From contig NW_013654552.1 of assembly GCF_000499385.1 (NCBI RefSeq), positions 1 through 15,748 on the forward strand: a stretch of 15,748 nt of DNA, in the 5' to 3' direction. The notes under the pieces were generated by a model. It saw only the letters and a list, made by a program, of their open reading frames with translations. It did not search any database and was not told the DNA's origin. The DNA comes from Eimeria necatrix. Lineage: Eukaryota > Apicomplexa > Conoidasida > Eucoccidiorida > Eimeriidae. Shown here in pieces: positions 1 to 9,166 of the stretch. Made by a program: the position numbers and the translations under genes. The first letter of the stretch is position 1. The number at the start of each line of letters is the position of its first letter.

Positions 1-490
1 TAGCCACACTCGTAGATAGCACTTTAAAATAAAAAAATGTTTCTGCAGAAGAGCTAGAGGCAGAGCCACTTTGAATGCTTTATTCGGAGTGAGGGAAAGC
101 CACTCCGGCGTGAGCGCTTATTGCCCATGCAGGGAGCCCCACAGCACACCATTATTCCTGCATCTTGCACATATAATCAACCGACTTGTCGCAGTTGCTC
201 AGGGTAAACTGAAATAAAAGGCAGCAGCACTTCGAGCCTGGCACTGCGCCTAATGCTGATTGCTCTAGCACCTTTAGCGGGAGGTCTTTTTGCTTCAGCA
301 GCAGCTGGCGCCGTATCCCCTGAGCCCCAAAACCCTAGGCAATCTGCATTTCTTGCTCCAGCCTTAACCGCAGTGACCATAATGATCCTTAATTCTTTTC
401 ATCCCACAGCGGCAACGGGGAAGGACCCAACCCACAATCGACAGTGACACGTTTGGGACTTGTAATGTCCTTAACCAGCAGAAAGCCTCG

Positions 491-1567
491 GCTGATTCTT
501 CTACGAAGTATTTCCCAGATACTGCTTCAACTGAAGAGAGGAGGCACTGATTTCCTTTTTCTGTGGGAGACGCAGCTGTTCTCTTTAAAAAAAGAAAGCT
601 CCTTGAATATGAAAAACCCCAACACTCTCAGAAATAGTACTCCAGGAACGGGTTGTCAGCTTTACAACCGCTGCTGCCTCAGCAAAGAAATCTTTACAGC
701 TCTACTTCGGGCTGCCTTTTACTTGGAAAGTGTCATGGGCTGCCTTTTACTTGGAAAGTGTCACAAACTATTTCGCACCGTGGATAGCCTCATCACTTTC
801 TATTTCACAGCATGGAAGCATATTACGGCTTCCGGTGGCAAGCGCTATGAGGAACGGGTTTGTTTTTAATTCTAGTATGCGCTTTTATAATGGGATCTAA
901 AGCTACAAGTCCGGTTTAAGGAAATACGTAGTTTCGTCTGCATAAGCCTGGAGAGGATACCGACAAAGAAACAACAAGATAAATTCACAAAACGTCAATT
1001 GCTTTCATGGACATTTTCTGCAGTGCTGATTCTTCTACGAAGCATTTCCCAGATACTGCTTCAACTGGAGAGAGGAGGTACTGATTTCTTTTTTCTGTGG
1101 GAGACGCAGCTATTCTGTTTAAAAATAGAAAGCTCCTTGAATATGAGAAACCCCATGACCTGACATTCTCAGAAATAGTACTCCAGGAACGGGTTGTCAG
1201 CCTTACAACCGCTGCTGCCTCAGCAAAGAAATCTTTACAGCTCTACTTCGGGCTGCCTTTTACTTGGAAAGTGTCACGGGCTGCCTTTTACTTGGAAAGT
1301 GTCACAAACTATTTCGCACCATGGAAAGCCTCATCACTTTCTATTTCACAGCATGCAAGCATATTACGGCTTCCGGTGGCAAGCGCTATAAGGAGCGGGT
1401 TTTTCTTCTAATTCTAGTATGCGTTTTTATAATAGGATCTAAGCTACAAGTCCGGTTTAAGGAAATGCATAGTTTCGTCTGCATAAGCCTGGACAGGATA
1501 CCGACAAAGAAACAACAAGATAAATTCACAAAACGTCAATTGCTTTCATGGACATTTTCTGCAGTGC
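491..1567. repeat. 534-bp tandem direct duplication
   Basis: Copy 1 runs from 491 to 1024 and copy 2 from 1025 to about 1567, head to tail. Both begin with GCTGATTCTTCTACGAAG and end with ACATTTTCTGCAGTGC. They differ by scattered substitutions and small indels, for example an insertion near 1155 in copy 2. The changes do not obviously preserve a reading frame: the frame at 444-869 stops in copy 1 where the copy 2 frame (1264-1614) runs on. Each copy carries a nested 28-bp direct repeat (see next entry). Confidence 0.9.
708..764 (+). repeat. Nested 28-bp direct repeat, copy 1
   Basis: The unit containing GGGCTGCCTTTTACTTGGAA occurs twice in a row here, and again twice at about 1250-1306 in the second 534-bp copy. 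Presence in both large copies means the small duplication is older than the large one. Confidence 0.85.
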
Positions 1568-1983
1568 AGAGGGCCTTATCAACTCTGCACTGTCTTCCGC
1601 TTGCTTCGTATTGACAGCAGGTGAATAGGCTTTTGCGTTGAGGCTGCTTTATTGTATGTTTTGTGAAAACGCATGGTAAGGAATGAAAGACTCTGCATTC
1701 TCAAAGAATTGAAATTGAGCATTGCTCTTGCTTTCATGAAACCAGTATGAGGCGACACCACTGTAGTAATGCAACTGCTCCGAAGTTGAACACGCTTCCT
1801 AGAATAACCTCTTGATGTGTGCTTTTGGCTTTTATTCCACTATCAGCGTGATTGGTGGAGCTTACGGGGCTGGGCATGATATTGTTGCAACTTCCTGCGA
1901 TACCTATTATAGTGAGCTGAGCCTCGCATAGTTCTTGCGCATCTCTCCCATCCTGGCTATATAAATCCAAACCTTAAGCTATT

Positions 1984-2124
1984 GCACTTCAAGAAATTCC
2001 AACCATCTTACCACCATTGTCCAAAGGGATACGCCTGCAAACCTTCTGCTATTAACTTAAGGGACTCTTTGCACTTCAAGAAAGTCCAACCATCTTACCA
2101 CCATTGTCCAAAGGGATACGCCTG
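1984..2124 (+). repeat. Direct repeat pair with 87-bp period
   Basis: A 54-bp unit starting GCACTTCAAGAAA and ending GGGATACGCCTG occurs at 1984-2037 and 2071-2124. It differs by one base (AAATTCC against AAAGTCC). The 33 bp between the copies is unique. No coding content is evident. Confidence 0.9.
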
Positions 2125-4340
2125 TCCCCCTCTGTGAATCCCATTACTTCCTTGGCCGGGCCACTCACTGCAGCTTCAGAACCTGCTTCCAGCCCCACAC
2201 CGCGAGCGGGACTCTAAATCACACTAAATTTGATAAAGGATTAAATTTCTCTGCATGGGAATGACTTAAACTTATTACGCCAATCTACATATTTTGCACC
2301 ATACGACGCTGCAAGGGAAACACTGCAATGCAGGAATTCCCCTGCTGCTCCAAAGCGCAGTTTTCGCGTAGTTCAACAGTTAGAGCTAAGAGCACTCGAC
2401 AGGTACTATGGGCAATCTTTTTCCACTATTAATGCTTATTTAGGTATGCACGCTTACAGAATTTGTTTGTCGCCTATGCCCAATTCAGGCTCCTGTTCCC
2501 GCACTGCATGCACCTCTTGATGCCCTTCATAGAAACTGCGTTGCCATCTGAATTGAAAGGCAGCCCTCTTTTGAATTTCTGATGATCTCTATATATGGCA
2601 TCACTTTCCTTCGCTCCCTTATATGCCAATTTTGCAGTAGGACAAAAATAGGGTCATAATATCCTTTGTTCTTGGCGGCTAATGTAACAGCTTCAGCTAC
2701 ATTCTGCATTCTGAAAGAGTTCCGAAAACTTTTTGGCACATTTTGTCTCTACCACCACACGCTGCCCTCCGCCAGCAACAGCTTTTGAAGGCCTCTGGCA
2801 TTATGGCCTGCGATGCGGGAAAGCCCATAATAATATTACTAAAGCAGCAAATAATGGACTTCAAAATATTTCCCAATGCAGGCAAGTGTAGACTTAGTAG
2901 TGTATCTAAAGAGTACTGGGCACCCATATGTGCTTCCTAAGACTAGCATTTAAAAGAGTTAATCAAAAATCCCTCTATGGTCCCGAATAAACCTTGATTT
3001 TACATGCAATCAAATTAATGGCAATTTCTTTGAAGACAAGGAGAATTAGTTGCTGCTGCCCTTAATCGCTGAATGCACATGCCTGCAGGCTTGCCTGCTC
3101 TTTTACCAGACTCCAGGGTTGTGGTTCTTATTATTTCAGTTTCTTATTTCTCTACTTACTCTGCCATATTTGTAGCTCTTTGCTTTGTTCTCCGTGTGAT
3201 TCAGGCTCATTCCACTGGGATTTCCGTAATCTCTTTGCACTAAATCTTACTTGTTTGCCAATCTATTTTTAACTTTATTTCCTTTTATTTCTAAGTTCCA
3301 CTTGCTGGAGTCGTTAGCGATGCCCAGCAGCGAAGTGCAGATGGCCCTTTTCTTTCTGGTGCAAATTCCCTGGCCCTTTCGAAAAGCCCCTTTTGTTTGT
3401 TTGTTCAGTTGTAAAGCCCAACACAGCATTGTAAACAGTACTTATTCTGAAGGCCAAGAGTGAACTAATAGACTAAGAGTAAAGCACTCCCTCACAAAAG
3501 AAGGCATATTGTAACTGCGGCTCTTTAAGGCCCCCATATTTAAATGTGTTGCTGGGAAAAGGACTCACTGCATGCACATATTTAGTCCAGCCTTCTAATG
3601 TTTGCTGGCAGCAGACCTGTCCACAAGCAGCCTAGTGGCTTACACTAGTTTTCCAATTATTGCCAAAGAGAAATGCCAAACTCGTGGTTTACCCTGTGTG
3701 CTACTGCTTTCTTGTACTTCTGTAGAACACCTAGAAAATACTCCTCTAAATGGGTAGACTTATTCCGGATTATTTCTGAATGTATTCTATTTGTTTCCAC
3801 TTATCACGTCCCCAGGCCGAGCTGCCCTCATCGAAATCCTTCTCAATCTCTGTTTTATTTTCGGCTGATTACTTTAACCATGATTTTTCCTTTATATATT
3901 CTTTGAATGCCCAGTGAAGTCCATCAGGCCTCGCAGAAGTGGCCCTTGCTGCTCCTCTTACACGAAACTGTGAAACACGAAAATGTTTGAAAAGGCAAAA
4001 AGTCCATTCGGAAACAAAAGTGGTTAACTCCTGAACTTGTGTCAGGGCCAAGCAGTGCAGCGCTAAGCCCCAGACTTGAGAAAATAAGTCAAGCTGAGCT
4101 TTTTCTCTTGTGCTGAGTCTTTGCCTATTTGGTTCTATTTGATTGGAACACAATTTGTTAAAGAAAGGAGCTGAAAGAGCTTTTTGCGGGGAGCAAGCTG
4201 TTAGCTCGTGTTTCACAATTTGCGCAGTAACTCCAGAATTGCAAAAAGGAAAACAATTAAAAGATAAATCAAGTCCAGCTGAATCTGTAGCACGCGGAGG
4301 CTTCCCTATGCAGCTTTGCAGCGGTTGGGCGGGGCGTGGG

Positions 4341-4520
4341 GTTAGGGTTTGTGATTTAATTTTTCCCCCATTATCTGCGAGTTAAGGCAAAGAGCTATTA
4401 GGGTTTAGGACCCCTGATTCCTGCTTTAGGGTTTGGGACAGAAAGCTTTGAAAAAAAGAGCTCTTTTGAGCAGGCCTCTTCCTCTTCTTCATTTTTAGGG
4501 TTTAGGGTTTAGGGTTTAAT
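4341..4520 (+). repeat. Isolated and short telomere-like TTTAGGG units
   Basis: Single GTTAGGGTTT or TTTAGGG units lie near 4341, 4398 and 4425. A short run of about three TTTAGGG units lies at 4495-4519. They are the only telomere-like units in the repeat-poor segment. Confidence 0.85.
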
Positions 4521-4564
4521 TTCTTCTTAATTAAACAAACAGCAAACGACAATGCTTGCTCCCC

Positions 4565-4728
4565 AGCAAGATATCTCAAATAGCCTTCAAGCTGAGAGCT
4601 TTCTCGGCTTCTCTGTAAAACTGGAAAAGTCATAAAAGAGAAAAGCAGCAAGATATCTCAAATAGCCTTCAAGCTGAGAGCTTTCTCGGCTTCTCTGTAA
4701 AACTGGAAAAGTCATAAAAGAGAAAAGC
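4565..4728 (+). repeat. Identical 82-bp tandem duplication
   Basis: Two adjacent copies (4565-4646 and 4647-4728), starting AGCAAGATATCTC and ending AGAGAAAAGC, are identical by eye. Identity indicates a recent duplication or an assembly artefact. The preceding array of TTTAGGG units is 45 bp upstream. Confidence 0.92.
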
Positions 4729-4802
4729 ATTTAGCTGCCAACTCCAGGAGCTGTACAAACAGCTCAAGAGCTGTGAGCAGCACTTTCCCGCTTGTGCTCT
4801 GG

Positions 4803-4816
4803 GGTGTACGTACACC
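4803..4816. repeat. Isolated palindrome GGTGTACGTACACC
   Basis: This is a perfect 14-bp inverted repeat about 1 kb upstream of the main palindrome cluster (5850-6495). It lies inside non-repetitive sequence, so it is not simply part of the array. Confidence 0.8.
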
Positions 4817-5639
4817 GTAGCAGCTCCTTGCGTAGGATATTTGTCTGCACTCTGCAGCTCCTCGCGAAGTTTTCTTCAATTTTTAAATAGTTGAAACAAT
4901 TTTTAAAACCTGGAAGCTACGAAGTGAGCCAGTATAGAACTAAACTCTTTTCGGGGGTTTACAGACGGCTGTGGGGCCCAGGCTTTCAGCGTTTATGAAA
5001 TATAAAGGACTATGCTTCTGAATACAAAGCACCTGGAGTATTCATTTGTTTTATTTGGTGGATTGCTCACTGTACTTCATTTTTAAGGGACATTTAGCCT
5101 TTATCCTGGGTCTGTCTTAGTTCAAATTTCTCGAAACATTTCCCCCTAATTGCATTCAATTTAATTGCTTTTATTGCATTTAATTAATAAATTAATTAAT
5201 GCATTTAAACTCATTGTCAGGGCCTTCGAACGGATTTTCTGCACTTCGCCGCAGACACAGCCGCGGCCCCACAGCAGATCTTTTTCTGTCTTGAATTTAA
5301 ATAACAAAAACTCAGTGAACACTTCAGGACAGAAACTTTGGTTGAAATGTTCGTCATTTCTTTTTTTTGTTCTTTAGCTTCTTGACTGGTCCCTATGTTG
5401 TTTGTTTTGATTGCCGAGACCTCGAAATCCCTTTAGTTCTTATTTTTAAAAGTTGGAAATTTAAAAATAAAATAATTGTGAAATAATAATAATATTATTT
5501 GTGTGTCGCTCGGGAAGCCCCAGCCAGCTCTCGGCACAGACCCTGAAGGTAATCTAGCCTCCAGAACAAATTTAAAGGACTCTGCTGCTAATAAATCCCC
5601 CTTTAATATAAAGATAAATGAATATAATAGAAATATATA

Positions 5640-5740
5640 TTTATATATATGTATAATGCATATATGTTCAGCACCACACGGTGCTGCTGCGCTGCTGCAG
5701 CTACTGCTGCTGCAGCAGCTAGCAGCTAGCGAAGCTGCTC
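5640..5740. other. Boundary of repeat-poor and repeat-rich segments
   Basis: An AT-only tract (about 5630-5665, ATATAT-rich) is followed directly by CTG/CAG-rich sequence (GCTGCTGCGCTGCTGCAG and onward, 5684-5735). Downstream, every few hundred bases hold trinucleotide, telomere-like or AAAT repeats; upstream almost none do. This alternation matches the repeat-rich and repeat-poor segments described for Eimeria chromosomes. Confidence 0.6.
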
Positions 5741-5849
5741 TTTGGGGTTTCGGCCAGGCAAAACAGCAGCGCCGCTGAGACAGAAGAAACTGAGTTTAAG
5801 AAAAGCAAAAAATATCTTCGTTTCTGCTGCAGATCGATCAGCCGTTTGG

Positions 5850-6495
5850 GGTGTACGTACACAACTTGTGGGTACACCTCGCTCGCTCACCAGCTCCACG
5901 TACACCCCGCGCCCGCGCTGCATGCGTGCATGCATGCGCCCATGCATGCATGCGTGCATGCATGCATGCATGCGTGCATGCATGCAAGCGTGTGGGGTGC
6001 AAGTGTGGGCTGCAGCAGCTCCAGTGCAGCAGCTGTACGTACACTTTCCAGGTGTACAGGAGGAAGCTTGCGCACTTCGTCAGGTGTACGTACACCTGGT
6101 ATGTTCACGCACTTCAGGTGTACGTACACCTGATTTTCGACGCACTTCAGGTGTACGTACACCTGATTTTCGACGCACTTCAAGTGTACGTGCACCTGGT
6201 TTTCTACGCACTTCAGGTGTACGTACACCCGGTGTTTGCACAGCTGCCTCCAGCAGCTGGTGCACACGAACCAGGTGTACGTACAGCTGCTGCATGCACA
6301 CCTGGCTTGTACAGGAGAGGTCCGCAGGCACATCAAGTGTATGTACAGTCAGGGGTACTAAGGTGGCACACGAAGCAGGTGTACGTACACCTGAAATGCA
6401 TGCACAGCCCCAGTCCCTGTACACCCGGAGCGCATGCATGCGCATGCATGCGGTGTACATGCAGGTGGCCTGGGGGCGCGAGGTGTACGTACACC
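5850..6495. repeat. Palindrome array built on GGTGTACGTACACC
   Basis: Full or near-full copies of GGTGTACGTACACC, often extended to the 18-bp palindrome CAGGTGTACGTACACCTG, lie at about 5850, 6081, 6115, 6148, 6181 (variant), 6214, 6272 (variant), 6376 and 6482. Partial copies lie at 5898, 6034, 6334, 6424 and 6451. Between 6071 and 6239 five copies form a tandem array of about 33-bp units, each beginning CGCACTTC. Because the period is divisible by three and the unit lacks stops, most reading frames stay open on both strands here. Confidence 0.92.
5917..5994. repeat. TGCATGCA/TGCGTGCA array
   Basis: Near-continuous TGCATGCA-type palindromic tetranucleotide repeats, with GCGTGCATG variants, span this stretch. 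A smaller cluster lies at 6430-6452. The same motif family fills intron 1 of the trehalose gene (14861-15112). Confidence 0.9.
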
Positions 6496-6529
6496 CCAAA
6501 ACCCGCCTTCGAGCTTCTGGACCAGAAGG

Positions 6530-6565
<36 letters not shown>

Positions 6566-6685
6566 GCTCCCGCTGCTGCTCCAGCTCCCGCAGGTGCTGC
6601 TGCTGCTGGTGCTGCTGACTGTGCTGGTGGCGCTGCGCGGGCATTGCCTCCTGTTCTTCATCTTCTTCTTGTTCCTCCTCATCTA

Positions 6686-6721
<36 letters not shown>

Positions 6722-6782
6722 CATCAGTCGAAGCAGCAAACGCCCGCGGCCCCAGCGACTGGCTGTGGTGGAACTGGTCGTA
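6333..6782 (-). CDS. TPS: Exon 13: acidic and poly-Gln C-terminal tail
   Basis: After the acceptor GTGTCTCGTAG the codons read YDQFHHSQSLGPRAFAASTD, then G and 11 Gln, LDEEEQEEDEEQEAMPAQRH, a Gln/His-rich part, HLRELEQQRELEQ, a second run of about 10 Gln, and AFWSRSSKAGFG. The mixed, structured composition and phase-0 acceptor argue for true coding. Poly-Gln from CAG is common in Eimeria proteins. From 6494 on the frame enters the palindrome array (VYVHL...) and stops at 6333. A donor GGG|GTGTAC at 6494 could end the exon at 6495, with a further exon downstream. It could instead belong to a separate gene. Confidence 0.6.
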
Positions 6783-6966
6783 CTACGAGACACAAAGAGA
6801 AAAAAACTAATAAAAAACAACAAAATAAATATAAATAAGTATAAATAAATATAAATAAATAGATAAATAAAAATAAATACACAATTAAAATTACAAATAA
6901 AAAAAATTCAAACGCACTGGTGTACACGTACAGCTCAGTCAGCATTAACGCGCCCAGAGGCATCTA

Positions 6967-7004
<38 letters not shown>

Positions 7005-8090
7005 ACAACAGCAGCAAAAGTGTTTCAGTGCCAGGCGTTCGAGAGGCCTCTGTGCTATTTAGATTCGTTAAACCATGAGCCCCAAACCCCCACAATGCAG
7101 CAGCTAGCAGCAGCAGCAGCAGCAGCAGCAGCAAATAATAACAAGCAGCGACAGCAGCAGCGAGCGACGCACACACATCTAGCAGCAGCAACTGCAGCAG
7201 CAATATAGACCCAACAGCAGAAGCAGCAGCAGAAGAAGCAGCAGCAGCAATAGCAGGTTTAAAGCACAAAATATTTTTTGCTGCAGCAAAAGAATTTGAA
7301 AGAAAGAAATGAAAACCGTTTTGCTGCAGTTGAGGTGTACGTACACCCCACGCACCGTCTCAGAGACGAGCCGCAGCGCCCCCAAAAGGTCCGACACTTC
7401 TCCGGTGTCCATGAGGTAATATCTGAATAAATAAACAAATAAATAAATAAATAATAAATAAACAAATAATAAATAAATAATAAATAAATAAATAATAATA
7501 AAAATCGATAATTGTAAAATGCAAACAGAATTGTTTAGGGGCAGTTCAAGGGCTGGGCTGCAACGACGGCGGGAGGGAAAAGGGATCCAAAAATAAATAA
7601 AATAATAAATAAATAAATAAATAAATATATAAATAAGTAAATAAATAAGTAAATAAATAATAAATGATTAAATAATAAAGAATAATGAACAAGTAATATA
7701 CGGGGATATTAAAGAGTAGTAAAATAAATAAAAACAGAGAATGAACGAAGTCAAGCTCAGTTGGGGGAGATGAATATTCCAAATGGAGGAAAAATAATAA
7801 AAACGAAAAAATAAAGAAATAATTAAAAGTAATGAAACAAGAAAAATAAGAAATGGAAACAAAAATAAATAAAGATATGTAAAGAGATGAAAAGCCACTG
7901 CAGCGCGAAAAGACAAGAAATATGGCAAAATGGATCAAAATAAATAAAATAAATAAATAAAATAATAAATAATAAAGTAAATAAAATTAAAAAGTAAAAA
8001 AGACAATCAAGTAAAAAACTCACTTGGCGTGAGACGGCTTCTTCCCCACTGTACAGGTAAAGACATAGGGCTCCTTCATTTGCTGCAGCA

Positions 8091-8126
<36 letters not shown>

Positions 8127-9131
8127 GCAGCAACATGAAGAGACGCCGACAGATCCAGGAATTGCAAATAGACAGATAAGCAAAAAAGCAAAAGGAGAAA
8201 AAAAGAAAAAAATAAAGGACAAAAAGAAAAAAAGGAAAAATACAAAAAAAACGAAAAATTGAAATGCAGCAAAAGAAAAGAAATGAAAAAAAGACAAAAA
8301 GAAAAGAAGACAGTCTCAAAAACGAAAAAATGAATCAACAAAGTCAAGTGTTTTGATTTTGTTTGGATCTGAAATAAATGAATTAAATGAATTAAATAAA
8401 TAAATTTAGTAAATTAGATGAATTAAATAAACTAAACAAATTAAACAACTAAACAATTAAATGAGTTAAGTAATTAAATAATTAAAGAACTAAATAAATT
8501 AAATAATTAAAATAAATAAATAATTAACTAATTTAATTAAATTTAAAATTAATTAAAAACCCACCCCCTTTGACAAACCAGCCAAGGGGCCCTCCGCCTC
8601 AGCAGCAGTGCTGGGGGGCCCCTCGTCGGCCTGCAGAAGAAATAAATAAATAAATAAATAAATAAATGTATAAATAAAAGTAATTAATTAAATAATTAAA
8701 TCAATTAAATTGAAATAAATAAAAAATAATAAATAAGGGAATAATTGGTAAATAAATGCCATAAGTAAAAGCGGTATGAAGGGAAGACAACAAATACTTT
8801 TAAATCATAAATCCTAAAAATAATAAATAATAAATAATAAAACCTAAAAATAAAAAACTAATAAATAAATGATAAATAAAATAATAAATAAAATAGTAAG
8901 TGAATGAAATAAATAATAAATACTTAGTGGGAAAAACAAAGCGAAATGTTGCAGCTGAGACACAAGAAGAAGAAAACTTCGAAAAATAAAAATAAAAATA
9001 GAAAATTTAAAGAGACAATAAAACAAACAATAAAGGAGATGAAGAGTAAACAGAAAAGACAAAACAATGAAGAAAACAAACTGCAGAACAGTTAAGTAAG
9101 GAGGCAACAAGGGTAAAATCGCTCGAAAAAA

Positions 9132-9166
<35 letters not shown>

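Larger units (their letters stand above)
1..5640. other. Repeat-poor segment without a supportable gene
   Basis: This stretch has mixed composition, no CAG arrays and almost no AT microsatellite. The longest open frames are about 60-140 codons. None shows a recognisable domain, and none could be joined into a convincing exon chain. I looked for tRNA T-loop consensus, reverse transcriptase YxDD and transposase-like reading frames and saw none. A short frame at 253-447 starts with a hydrophobic Ala/Leu-rich stretch that could be a signal peptide, but nothing supports it as a gene. The content I can support is the set of tandem duplications and isolated telomere-like units listed separately. Distant exons or non-coding RNAs could be missed by eye. 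Confidence 0.6.

Noticed and set aside
444..1614. Possible plus-strand genes in the duplicated 534-bp units
   Set aside because: The two copies do not keep the same open frame, differences are not concentrated at third positions, and no domain is visible.
1850..1935. Structured small RNA such as snRNA or SRP RNA
   Set aside because: I could not match the stretch to any conserved RNA sequence, and no terminator or promoter element is visible.
5733..5779. Possible terminal exon on the minus strand (GAAVLPGRNPKEQLR then stop) after a TCTCAG acceptor
   Set aside because: It would need a phase-2 donor (GT|GTACGT) inside the palindrome at 6492. Support is too weak without transcripts.
5742..6686. 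314-codon plus-strand open frame across the palindrome array, and overlapping frames on both strands
   Set aside because: Nearly all frames are open because the 33-bp units lack stop codons. The translation is repetitive in every frame and has no domain. The part from 6782 to 6495 is better explained by minus-strand exon 13.
7546..8347. Long minus-strand frames rich in Phe, Leu, Ile, Tyr and Ser
   Set aside because: They are read-through of (AAAT)n and A-rich intron sequence; the only conserved part is exon 11 (8082-8024).
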